Source: Stenotrophomonas sp. BIO128-Bstrain (GTDB lineage Bacteria > Pseudomonadota > Gammaproteobacteria > Xanthomonadales > Xanthomonadaceae). From it: DNA of 64,000 nt. Shown in pieces: positions 37,051 to 45,647 of this stretch. The position numbers and the translations under genes were made by a program. The stretch is from assembly GCF_030128875.1 (NCBI RefSeq), contig NZ_CP124620.1, forward strand, positions 3,224,001 through 3,288,000. The letters are read 5' to 3'. How positions within the stretch are numbered: the stretch's first letter is position 1; the number at the start of each line of letters is the position of its first letter. The notes under the pieces are model-generated. The model made no database searches and was not told the origin of the DNA. It saw only the letters and a list, made by a program, of their open reading frames with translations.

Positions 37051-38013
37051 TTAGGCGAAGTGCTCGTATCCGCTCGGGCCGTCGTGGCCTTCGGTGTGTA
37101 CGCCCTGCCCCTCGGCGATACGGCCGATGCGGGTGATCGGCAGGTCCAGCGATTCGGCCACGAAGTGCAGCGCGTCGCGCTGGTCGGCGGCGGCGGTGAA
37201 ACACAGTTCGTAATCATCGCCGCCGCGCAGCGCGCACTCGCGGGCCGCGTCGCGGCCCAGCAGTTCACGCAACGCCGGTGAGATGGGCAGCGTATCGGCA
37301 TCGACGTCGGCGCGGACACCGCTGCGCGCCGCGATGTGGCCCAGATCGGCCAGCAACCCATCGGAGATATCCACGGCTGCGTGCGCGAATGCACGCAGGC
37401 GCAGGCCCAGGGTGACGCGCGGGGTGGGCCGCAGCAGGCGCAGGCGCAGGCATTCGTAGTCGGCCAGCAAGGTGGCGGTGGCCACGTTCAATGCGCCCTG
37501 CTGCCACAGGCGCAGCGCACCGGCGGCATCGCCGAGTGTGCCGCTCACCCAGATGTCATCGCCCACCTGTGCGCGGTCGCGGCGCAGTGCCTGGCCGCGT
37601 GACACCTGCCCCATCGCAGTGACGGACAGTGACAGCGGGCCACGCGTGGTGTCGCCGCCGATCAGCGCGATGTCGTGCTGGTCGGCCAGGGCGAAGAAGC
37701 CATCGGCAAACGCATCGATCCAGTCTTCGCTGGCCTCGGGCAGCGACAGCGCCAGCGTGCACCAGGCCGGGCGTGCGCCCATCGCGGCGAGGTCGGACAG
37801 GTTGACGGCCAGCGTCTTCCAGCCAATGTCGAACGCCGGGGTCTCCGCCGGAAAATGCACCCCGCTGTTGAGGGTGTCGGCGGTGACCACCAGTTGTTCG
37901 TTCGGGCGCGGCTGCAGCAGTGCAGCGTCATCGCCGATGCCGAGCACGATGTCGTCGCGCTCGACGGTGCGCGCCCGGATGCGGTCGATGAGGGCGAATT
38001 CAGCCAGGGACAT
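37051..38013 (-). CDS. thiL: ThiL, thiamine-monophosphate kinase
   Basis: Phosphorylates thiamine monophosphate to the active cofactor thiamine pyrophosphate. The start MSLAEFALIDRIRARTVERD gives 320 residues and lies 8 bases after the nusB stop. Diagnostic sequences are LGIGDDAALL near residue 24, NLSDLAAMGARPAW, LIGGDTTRGPLSLSV, AVDISDGLLADL and the C-terminal LRGGDDYELCFTA. It ends the nusB-linked unit; pgpA, a common neighbour, is absent. Confidence 0.95.
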   Translation of the reverse strand: MSLAEFALIDRIRARTVERDDIVLGIGDDAALLQPRPNEQLVVTADTLNSGVHFPAETPAFDIGWKTLAVNLSDLAAMGARPAWCTLALSLPEASEDWIDAFADGFFALADQHDIALIGGDTTRGPLSLSVTAMGQVSRGQALRRDRAQVGDDIWVSGTLGDAAGALRLWQQGALNVATATLLADYECLRLRLLRPTPRVTLGLRLRAFAHAAVDISDGLLADLGHIAARSGVRADVDADTLPISPALRELLGRDAARECALRGGDDYELCFTAAADQRDALHFVAESLDLPITRIGRIAEGQGVHTEGHDGPSGYEHFA

Positions 38014-38021
38014 GGGGCCGA

Positions 38022-38501
38022 TCAGCCCCCGTTTTCGACCTTGCGCCATTCCACGGCGGCGCGATCCAACACCCCGTTGACGTAGGTGTGGCCGTGCTCG
38101 GAACCGAAGCGCTTGGCCGATTCGATCGCTTCGTTGATCACGACGCGGTACGGCACGTCCAGGCGGTAACGCATTTCATAGGCGGCCACGCGCAGCGCGG
38201 CGCGTTCGATCGCATCCACTTCCTCGATGCCGCGGTCCAGGTACGGATCGATCGCCGCGTCCAGGTCCTTGCGGTTGTCGAGCACGCCGTGCACGAGCGC
38301 TTCGAAGTAGGCCAGGTCCGCGATCTCGCGGGCCTGTTCGTGGGCGAACTGGGCGATCACGCTCTGCGCGTTGCCCCCCGAGATCTGCCACGCATAGATT
38401 GCCTGCAGCGCACGACGGCGGGCGCGCGAACGCAGCACCGGATCGACGCCATCACGGCGGACGGGCTTACCGGAGGGCTTGCCCGGGTTTGACTTGTTCA
38501 T
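38022..38501 (-). CDS. nusB: NusB, transcription antitermination factor
   Basis: Small all-helical RNA-binding protein that, with NusE, binds boxA in rRNA leader transcripts. The 159 residues have a basic start, then [56 protein letters not shown] and [20 protein letters not shown] followed by [10 protein letters not shown], all NusB signatures. It overlaps the ribH stop by four bases. The ribH-nusB pairing is common in proteobacteria. Confidence 0.95.
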   Translation of the reverse strand: MNKSNPGKPSGKPVRRDGVDPVLRSRARRRALQAIYAWQISGGNAQSVIAQFAHEQAREIADLAYFEALVHGVLDNRKDLDAAIDPYLDRGIEEVDAIERAALRVAAYEMRYRLDVPYRVVINEAIESAKRFGSEHGHTYVNGVLDRAAVEWRKVENGG

Positions 38502-38965
38502 GGCAGCTGCTCCAGAAGATTGACCATTTCCAACGCCGTCAGTGCGGCTTCCTCACCCTTGTTGCCGTGGCTGCCACCCGCGCGGGCTTCGGCATCCTCG
38601 ACCCGCTCCACCGCCAGCACGCCATTGAGCACCGGCACGCCGAAATCCAGCTGCACGCGCATCAGGCCTTCCGCGCAGCGGTCGGCGACGTGTTCGTAAT
38701 GACGGGTATCGCCCCGGATAACGCAGCCCAGGGTGATGATCGCGGCATGCTGATGGGCGGCGGCCAGGCGCGCGGCGACCAGCGGCAGTTCCCACGCGCC
38801 GGGCACGCGGATCACGTCGATGGCGGACTCGTCGATCCCATTGCCGGCCAGGCTCTGCCGCGCACCGGCCACCAGCACGTCGGTGATGCGGGCATTCCAG
38901 CGGCTGGCGAGGATGGCGAAACGGGCCTTTTCCGGAGTACGGAGGTCGCCTTCGTAATGGCTCAT
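38498..38965 (-). CDS. ribH: RibH, 6,7-dimethyl-8-ribityllumazine synthase
   Basis: Condenses 5-amino-6-ribitylaminouracil with 3,4-dihydroxy-2-butanone 4-phosphate, the step before riboflavin synthase. The start [20 protein letters not shown] gives 155 residues, the normal size; an ATG at 38983 adds six residues. Visible motifs are the substrate loop [39 protein letters not shown] and [20 protein letters not shown] with the conserved His just after. A TAGAAT box at 38997-39002 could be its -10, which leaves a very short leader and favours the inner start. Confidence 0.95.
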   Translation of the reverse strand: MSHYEGDLRTPEKARFAILASRWNARITDVLVAGARQSLAGNGIDESAIDVIRVPGAWELPLVAARLAAAHQHAAIITLGCVIRGDTRHYEHVADRCAEGLMRVQLDFGVPVLNGVLAVERVEDAEARAGGSHGNKGEEAALTALEMVNLLEQLP

Positions 38966-39000
38966 GTTCGGCGTGGGGTCCATTTAATAGGTGAATATTC

Positions 39001-39149
39001 TAGCGCATGGCCGCGTGTAGCCGGGCCGCTGCGCGTTACGGGACGGGTCGGGTGCAGCAGCCCCCCTGGGTCAGGGGGCTGCCGCGAAGCGGCGGGAGTC
39101 TGGATGAGGCCAGGAAGGACCCGCGGTTTGCACAGCAGATCGTGGGGCG
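39001..39149 (-). other. ribB-ribH intergenic region with a strong hairpin
   Basis: The gap holds a 9-base perfect stem, GCAGCCCCC/GGGGGCTGC (39057-39082), with no T-run on either strand, then a possible -10 for ribH at 38997-39002. The hairpin may stabilise or partly terminate the ribE-ribB transcript, letting ribH-nusB-thiL be expressed on its own. Confidence 0.45.
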
Positions 39150-40265
39150 TCAGCGCGAATGCGATGACGTGTTCCCCACCGTCTCGACCACTTCCAGGCC
39201 ATACCCGGCCAGACCGATCTGGCGGCGGGGGGTGCCCAGCACGCGCAGCTTGCCCAGGCCCAGATCGGACAGGATCTGGGCCCCGGCGCCGTTGCGGCGC
39301 CACTGGCTCACATCCTTGTCCTTGCCCGGCACCACCGGCTGCGGCTGCTGGCGCAGGCGGGCCAGCAGGCTGTTGGTGTCGCGCGGGGCCGACAGCACCA
39401 CCATCACGCCACGCTCGGCAGCCGCGATCGCGCGCAGCGCATCGGTGGAGGCCACCCCGAAATCGTCGCGACGCCAGTGCAGCAGATCGGCCAGCGGGTT
39501 TTCGACCTGCACCCGGACCAGGGTCGGCTCGGTATCGGGGGTGCCGCGGACCAGCGCGAAGTGCAGGTCGTGGGCGATCCGGTCGCGGTAGGTGACCAGC
39601 GTGAACGGGCCGAACTCGGTCTCGATCTCACGCTCGTCCACCCGCTCGACGGTCTTCTCGGTGGCCAGGCGGTAGGCGATCAGGTCGGCGATGGAACCCA
39701 TCTTCAGGCCGTGCTCGCGGGCGAACACCTCCAGCTCCGGGCGGCGCGCCATGCTGCCGTCCGGATTCAGGATCTCCACCAGCACGCCGGCCGGTTCCAG
39801 CCCGGCCAGCATGGCCAGGTCCACGCCCGCCTCGGTATGCCCGGCGCGGGTGAGTACGCCGCCCGGCTGGGCGATCAGCGGGAAGATGTGGCCCGGCTGG
39901 TGCAGGTCGGCCGGCTTGGCGTCCGGCTTCACCGCGGTGCGGATGGTGTGCGCGCGGTCGTAGGCCGAGATGCCGGTGGTGACACCCTCGGCGGCCTCGA
40001 TGCTGACCGTGAAGTTGGTCTGGAACTGCGCGGTGTTGGCCTGGACCATCGGCGCCAGGCCGAGATCGGCAGCGCGCTCGCGGGTCAGCGGCAGGCACAC
40101 CAGGCCACGGCCATGGGTGACCATGAAGTTGATATCCGACGGCTTGACCAGCTCGGCGGCCATGATCAGGTCGCCTTCGTTCTCGCGGTCTTCGTCATCG
40201 ACGATGACGACCATGCGGCCGAGGCGGATGTCCTCGAGGATCTCGGGAATCGGGGCGAAATTCAT
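39150..40265 (-). CDS. ribB: 3,4-dihydroxy-2-butanone 4-phosphate synthase with degenerate GTP cyclohydrolase II domain
   Basis: Makes the four-carbon precursor of riboflavin from ribulose 5-phosphate. The 371 residues start with the intact RibB domain (residues about 1-205): VIVDDEDRENEGDLIMAAEL, THGRGLVCLPLT, GVTTGISAYDRAHTIRTAV and GHTEAGVDLAMLAGL. The C-terminal half resembles RibA, the GTP cyclohydrolase II, but has no Cys at all, so the three zinc ligands and the catalytic centre are missing. It is often annotated ribBA; only the RibB activity should be functional. A separate ribA must exist outside the window. It overlaps ribE by four bases. Confidence 0.93.
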   Translation of the reverse strand: MNFAPIPEILEDIRLGRMVVIVDDEDRENEGDLIMAAELVKPSDINFMVTHGRGLVCLPLTRERAADLGLAPMVQANTAQFQTNFTVSIEAAEGVTTGISAYDRAHTIRTAVKPDAKPADLHQPGHIFPLIAQPGGVLTRAGHTEAGVDLAMLAGLEPAGVLVEILNPDGSMARRPELEVFAREHGLKMGSIADLIAYRLATEKTVERVDEREIETEFGPFTLVTYRDRIAHDLHFALVRGTPDTEPTLVRVQVENPLADLLHWRRDDFGVASTDALRAIAAAERGVMVVLSAPRDTNSLLARLRQQPQPVVPGKDKDVSQWRRNGAGAQILSDLGLGKLRVLGTPRRQIGLAGYGLEVVETVGNTSSHSR

Positions 40266-40864
40266 GCGCGTGCTCCTGCACCCAGCAAACGTTCGACGTA
40301 GCGGGCGACCAGATCGATTTCAAGATTGACCGCACTGCCCACGGCGGTGGCAGCGAAGGCGGTGTTGGCGACGGTGTGCGGAATGAGCGCGACCTCGAAG
40401 CCCTGCTCGTCCACCTCGTTGACGGTCAGGCTGACCCCGTCCACGCAGATCGAGCCCTTCTTGGCGATGTAGCGCAGCAACGCGGCCGGCGCGGCGAAAC
40501 GCCAGCGCTGGGCACGCGCGTCGTCATGCACCGACAACACCTGGCCCAGGCCATCGACATGGCCACTGACCAGATGGCCGCCGAGGCGGTCGGTCGGGCG
40601 CATCGCGCGTTCGAGGTTGATGACGGCGCCGTCGGCCAGCCGACCCAGCGTGGTCAGGCCCAGGGTCTCGGTCGAGGCGTCAGCCTGGAAGCTGCTGGCG
40701 TCGAATGCGATGACGGTGAGGCAGACCCCGTTGATGGCGATGCTCTCGCCCATCTGCACGTTCTCGAACGGCAGGGTGCCCACGTTGAAGGTGAAGCGGA
40801 CATCGCCGCCAAGGGACTCGCGTGCGGCCAGACGGCCGACGCCTTCGATGATTCCAGTAAACAC
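40262..40864 (-). CDS. ribE: RibE, riboflavin synthase alpha subunit
   Basis: Dismutates two molecules of ribityllumazine to give riboflavin. I place the start at a GTG giving MFTGIIEGVGRLAARESLGG, the typical N-terminus, for 200 residues, with GGAG 10 bases upstream. The two repeated lumazine-binding domains are visible: GESIAINGVCLTVIAFDASS in the first and KGSICVDGVSLTVNEVDEQG in the second, plus GGHLVSGHVDGLGQV. It is the first gene after the FMN riboswitch. Confidence 0.95.
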   Translation of the reverse strand: MFTGIIEGVGRLAARESLGGDVRFTFNVGTLPFENVQMGESIAINGVCLTVIAFDASSFQADASTETLGLTTLGRLADGAVINLERAMRPTDRLGGHLVSGHVDGLGQVLSVHDDARAQRWRFAAPAALLRYIAKKGSICVDGVSLTVNEVDEQGFEVALIPHTVANTAFAATAVGSAVNLEIDLVARYVERLLGAGARA

Positions 40865-40940
40865 GTAACGTTCTCCGCGGAAAGTGAGCGAAAAACGCCG
40901 CAAGGCATATAGGTGCACGCCGGGCACAAGGCCCGGCCGC

Positions 40941-41083
40941 ACCGTCTTCTTTCATCCGGACTATACCGTCGGCTCCGGCATTGGACCGGATCTGCTGACC
41001 TTCCCGGGGGCCGGGAAGCGCTCGCGGGCTCGTGCTTGCGCACCTACCGCCGGTGGGGAATCGCACCCCGCCCTGAAGACGTT
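40941..41083 (-). ncRNA. FMN riboswitch (RFN element)
   Basis: On the minus strand the conserved RFN core is complete: ACGTCTTCAGGGCGGGGTG, ATTCCCCACCGGCGGTA, AGCCCGCGAGCG, GGTCAGCAGATCCGGT, AATGCCGGAGCCGACGGTAT and AGTCCGGATGAAAGAAGACG. The outer helix pairs ACGTCTTC with GAAGACG. Between it and ribE lies a hairpin (GCCGGGC/GCCCGGC, 40919-40936) that could be the expression platform. FMN binding should reduce ribE-ribB expression. ribD is upstream of the switch and not under its control. A TACACT box near 41108 may be its -10. Confidence 0.96.
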
Positions 41084-41160
41084 TATGTACCGGCGAACCG
41101 GCCCGGCTAGTGTAACAGGGCACCCTGACTGGAGGCTTTAAGTTAAATAAGTGTTAAGCT

Positions 41161-41275
41161 ACGCGACTGAGTGCTGCGCCGCGTGGATATGACGGCGCAC
41201 ACGTCGGTTACTGATCGAGCTGCAGCGTCCGCGCCGCGCCATGATCGAACGGGTCCCGCAAGGGGCCCGTTTTTT
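41161..41275 (+). ncRNA. Candidate small RNA ending in a strong terminator
   Basis: Between the riboswitch and the end of ribD the plus strand carries a textbook Rho-independent terminator at 41249-41275: ACGGGTCCC-GCAA-GGGGCCCGT followed by TTTTT. No plus-strand gene lies before it. Upstream, 41164-41206 folds as an outer CGAC/GTCG pair enclosing GCGCCG/CGGCGC. A small RNA of about 110 bases, antisense to the ribD-ribE junction, would explain this. The A+T-rich stretch at 41138-41160 may hold its promoter, but I cannot define boxes. Confidence 0.4.
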
Positions 41276-42356
41276 ATGGGCGCATCAACAGCCTCACGTC
41301 TGCCCCCACCTGCCGCTGGTCCACCACCCGCAGCCGACGCTGCTGCTCCATCGCGTGGATGCCCAGGCCGGACAGCAGCGGCCGGCCATGTTCGCCGAGC
41401 AGCGTGGGCGCCTGGTAGAGCAGCAGTTCGTCGACCCAACCGCCGGCCAGCAATGCACCGGCCAGCGTCGCACCGGCTTCGGTGTGCACTTCATTGATGC
41501 CGCGTTCGGCGAGCAGGGCCAGCACCGCGCCCAGGTCCAGGCGGCCATCGCGGCTGGGCACGCTGGCGAATTCGGCATCAGCCACATCCGGTGGGCTGAC
41601 GGCGGCGTCGTGCACGTACAACGTCGGCGCCCCACCCTCGCGTACGCGACTACATTCCAGCGAACGCAGGCGTGCATCGAGCACCACGCGCAGCGGCGGC
41701 AGCACGTCGGTATCGGCCAGGCGCACGGTCAACATCGGATCGTCAGCCAGCACGGTGGCCGCACCGGTAAGGATGGCGCCGGCCCGCGCGCGCCAGTGCT
41801 GCACATCCTCGCGCGCGGCCGCGCCGGTGATCCATTTCGATGTCCCGTCGGCCATCGCGGTGCGGCCATCCAGGCTGGCGGCCAGCTTCACCCGCAGCCA
41901 CGGACGGCCGCGCTCGATGCGCGACAGGAAGCCCCTGTTGAGCTCGCGCGCCTGCGTGGCCATCAGGCCTTCGGCCACCTCGATGCCGGCCTCGCGCAGC
42001 AGCACGAAGCCGCCCCCGTCGACCTTCGGGAAGGGATCACGCATCGCGGCCACCACGCGGCTGACACCGGCGTCGATCAGGGCCAGTGCACACGGCGGTG
42101 TGCGCCCGTGGTGCGCGCAGGGCTCCAGGGTGACGTAGGCGGTGGCGCCGCGGGCCTGCTCACCGGCCTGGCGCAGCGCGAACACTTCGGCGTGCGGGCC
42201 GCCGGTGCGCTGGTGCCAGCCCTCGCCCACCACGACCCCATCGCGGGCAATCACGCACCCCACCATGGGATTGGGCCGCGCGGTGTACGCGGCACGTTCG
42301 GCCAGGCGCAGCGCGTGCGCCATGTGCTGATGGTCGAGAGCGGAGAAATCGGTCAT
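41274..42356 (-). CDS. ribD: RibD, diaminohydroxyphosphoribosylaminopyrimidine deaminase/reductase
   Basis: Bifunctional enzyme for the second and third steps of riboflavin synthesis. The start MTDFSALDHQHMAHALRLAE gives 360 residues. The N-terminal deaminase has its zinc ligands: HAEVFAL near residue 50 and PCAHHGRTPPC near residue 77. The C-terminal reductase begins around residue 150 with RPWLRVKLAASLDGRTAMAD, followed by SKWITGAAAREDVQHWRARA. It is 70 bases downstream of nrdR, as in many proteobacteria, and its stop lies next to a plus-strand terminator. Confidence 0.95.
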   Translation of the reverse strand: MTDFSALDHQHMAHALRLAERAAYTARPNPMVGCVIARDGVVVGEGWHQRTGGPHAEVFALRQAGEQARGATAYVTLEPCAHHGRTPPCALALIDAGVSRVVAAMRDPFPKVDGGGFVLLREAGIEVAEGLMATQARELNRGFLSRIERGRPWLRVKLAASLDGRTAMADGTSKWITGAAAREDVQHWRARAGAILTGAATVLADDPMLTVRLADTDVLPPLRVVLDARLRSLECSRVREGGAPTLYVHDAAVSPPDVADAEFASVPSRDGRLDLGAVLALLAERGINEVHTEAGATLAGALLAGGWVDELLLYQAPTLLGEHGRPLLSGLGIHAMEQQRRLRVVDQRQVGADVRLLMRP

Positions 42357-42426
42357 GGCGGGGATCATCTGGCGGCGTGCAGCCGCGATGGTAGCCCAGC
42401 CGGGGTGGCCGCGATGCGGCAAGGGC

Positions 42427-42948
42427 TCAGCCCTTTTTCTTCTTGGTCAGCGCGATCACATCGCCGAGCAACTGCAACTGCTCGGTGCTGGAGGGCAGCT
42501 CGCGTTCGAGCTTCTCGATCTCTTCGCGGAAATCGGCCACGTCTTCGAAGCTGCGGTACACCGACGCAAAGCGCACGTAACCCACGTGGTCCAGCTTGCG
42601 CAGTTCGTTCATCACGAACTCGCCGACCTTGATCGAGGGGATTTCGCGTTCGCCACAGATGCGCGCCTGCTGCATCACCGCGCGCACCGCCAGCTCGATC
42701 TTGTCTTCGGGTACCGGACGCTTCTGCAGCGCGCGATCAAAGCCGCTGCGGACCTTGCGCGCATCGAACGCCTCGCGGCTGCCGTCGCTTTTCACGATCG
42801 CCGGCAGTTTCAGTTCGATGGTTTCCAAGGTGCTGAAGCGCTCGTTGCAGGCCTCGCACTCGCGGCGACGCCGGATCGTCGCGCCGTCTTCAGAGACGCG
42901 CGAGTCGATCACACGGGTATCGGCATGCTGGCAGAACGGACAGTACAT
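42427..42948 (-). CDS. nrdR: NrdR, ribonucleotide reductase regulator
   Basis: ATP-cone repressor that senses ATP/dATP and controls nrd genes. The 173 residues have a zinc ribbon with Cys3, Cys6, Cys31 and Cys34 ([10 protein letters not shown] ... [15 protein letters not shown]), followed by the ATP-cone domain ([20 protein letters not shown] and [20 protein letters not shown], then [10 protein letters not shown]). The tail ends in KKKKG. It lies between a membrane-protein gene and ribD on the same strand. Confidence 0.96.
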   Translation of the reverse strand: MYCPFCQHADTRVIDSRVSEDGATIRRRRECEACNERFSTLETIELKLPAIVKSDGSREAFDARKVRSGFDRALQKRPVPEDKIELAVRAVMQQARICGEREIPSIKVGEFVMNELRKLDHVGYVRFASVYRSFEDVADFREEIEKLERELPSSTEQLQLLGDVIALTKKKKG

Positions 42949-43056
42949 GGAACGCCTTGCATCGGGAAAACGTCATGCCGTGGTCACGGCAGCGTCGCAA
43001 CGGTACCTGAGAGAGACAGGCAACAGCAAATGGCTGGGGGCAGAGGCCAGCCCAGC

Positions 43057-43479
43057 CTAGGCCGGCTGCCGGCGCAGCCACAGCAGGTGCGCCGCACAGG
43101 AGAGCATCGGCGGCCCGGCCAGCAGCAGAACCAGTGCCATCGGACTCGCGACGGCCTGCCAGAATGCAATGCCGACCACCGCCAGGGCGGCAAGGACGCC
43201 AAGGCCCAATGCAGCCCACGGCCAAGGCCCGGCATCGCGCAGGCCGGTGCGTCCCTTTCGGAGATAGCGGCCACTCAACCACAGCCAGCCCACGATCCCG
43301 ATCAGGCCGGCCGCCCCCCAGCCGCCAATCACCAGGCGCGAGGCCCGGTCCAGATAGGCCGGCTCGACCCATGCGACCCAGACCCCGATGGCGGCGAAGG
43401 TGCCACCGCCAGCCATCCCCACGATGCCGCAGACCAGGGCCAGCACGGCGTAGATACGCCGTTGCCGGCCCTCGTCCAT
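43057..43479 (-). CDS. Hypothetical inner-membrane protein
   Basis: I do not recognise this family. The start MDEGRQRRIYAVLALVCGIV gives 140 residues, one base after the glyA stop, so it is probably co-transcribed with glyA. It has four predicted membrane segments: IYAVLALVCGIVGMAGGGTF, LVIGGWGAAGLIGIVGWLWL, WAALGLGVLAALAVVGIAFW and PMALVLLLAGPPMLSCAAHL, with a short basic loop between the second and third. No Cys or His motif suggests an enzyme. The 108-base gap to nrdR holds nothing clear. Confidence 0.7.
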   Translation of the reverse strand: MDEGRQRRIYAVLALVCGIVGMAGGGTFAAIGVWVAWVEPAYLDRASRLVIGGWGAAGLIGIVGWLWLSGRYLRKGRTGLRDAGPWPWAALGLGVLAALAVVGIAFWQAVASPMALVLLLAGPPMLSCAAHLLWLRRQPA

Positions 43480-43480
43480 G

Positions 43481-44734
<1,254 letters not shown>

Positions 44735-44777
44735 CGGTTACTCCAGGCAGGCAGAGGGGGTACAGCGCGAGCCTTGG

Positions 44778-44807
44778 ATTGTAGTCCCCGGGCGCGGGGC
44801 TGACCAA
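44778..44807 (-). promoter_or_regulatory. Predicted glyA promoter
   Basis: On the minus strand: -35 TTGGTC (44802-44807), an 18-base spacer and -10 TACAAT (44778-44783). It lies about 44 bases before the glyA start. Confidence 0.5.
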
Positions 44808-44881
44808 TTGTGCCGCCGATCGCCGGCACCACCGCATGCTGCCCAGGGCGCCAGCCGCAGCGGCCCGCCGCGGAAACCAGA

Positions 44882-44903
44882 ACGGCGCCCCGAAGGGCGC
44901 CGT
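44882..44903 (-). terminator. Terminator of the RcnB-like gene
   Basis: Stem ACGGCGCCC/GGGCGCCGT around a CGAA (TTCG on the minus strand) tetraloop. On the minus strand it is followed by TCTGGTTTCC. It lies 33 bases after the RcnB-like stop and before the glyA promoter. Confidence 0.55.
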
Positions 44904-44936
44904 CCGTGTGAGGTACCGCCGCGATTGGACCCGGTC

Positions 44937-45412
44937 TTACCGGTTGTTGATCACGTAGTCGGCAATGATCCCGGTGGCGATGGCGACCAGCAGCAGGTTG
45001 CCGCGGTCATCGCGGATCCAGTGATGGTCGCGCGGCGGGCGGCGCACCGAATAGCGGCTGTAATCGTCCACCACGTAGACCGGGCCGCCGTAGTACTCAC
45101 GGTAGCGGTGGCCACGCGCCCAGCCGTAGGAGCCATACCCCGGCGCCGGGCGATAGACCACACGCGGCGGCGGGCCTGGACGGTAGTAACCACGATTGTC
45201 GTAGCGATGGTCGTAACGGCGGTCATGGCGGACCTCACGACGGTCATGACGATCGTGCCGGTCATGGCGATCGTGGCGGCTGTCGCGGCGGTCATCACGC
45301 CACTCCCGGCGGTCGTGACCGCGACCACGGTGGTCATCGGCGAAGGCCGGGCCACGGTGCCCAAGGCCAGCAGCGAGGCGACGGCCCCGACCACAAATCG
45401 ATTCATGCGCAT
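44937..45412 (-). pseudogene. RcnB-like periplasmic protein gene with a frameshift in the signal peptide
   Basis: The start MRMNRFVVGAVASLLALGTV reads as a signal peptide, but the frame then leaves the conserved sequence. The continuation PAFADDHRGRGHDRREWRDD lies in another frame. One extra C in the GGG/CCC run at 45349-45351 would join them as TVAPAFADDHR, giving a protein of about 158 residues. The mature part has a His/Asp/Arg-rich repeat (RHDRHDRHDRHDRR) likely to bind metal, a Tyr/Gly/Pro-rich middle, and the RcnB-family end RRPPRDHHWIRDDRGNLLLV followed by AIATGIIADYVI. RcnB acts in nickel/cobalt homeostasis in E. coli. A homopolymer sequencing error is a real possibility. Confidence 0.65.
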
Positions 45413-45647
45413 GACTGGCCTCGCTTGGTGGGTTGATGGCTCCATCATGCGCACCCCATCTGAACGGTCTCCGGCTGGAAACGGTTTCCAATTCAAGGGC
45501 TTTGACCCCGCATTCAGGCGGCGGCAAGCCCCGGCGCCCTTGGCTTCCGGCGGCATTGATCGCTTCCGGCTATAATCGGGGCATCCTTTTCTTCCTCTGT
45601 TCCTGTTCCGTCCGGAACGGGCGCAGGGTTGCGCCTTCGGAGAGCTC
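45413..45647. promoter_or_regulatory. Divergent promoter region of the RcnB-like gene and ettA
   Basis: It holds a perfect 15-base palindrome, TGGAAACGGTTTCCA, at 45476-45490 and a good -10, TATAAT, at 45571-45576 for ettA; its -35 is not clear. The palindrome is about 64 bases from the RcnB-like start and could be an operator for that gene. Confidence 0.45.

Noticed and set aside
42949..43056. CTCTCAGGTACCG on the minus strand, resembling the end of a glycine riboswitch
   Set aside because: The conserved GGAGAG and GCCGAAGG parts of the aptamer are missing from the surrounding sequence, so no riboswitch can be supported.
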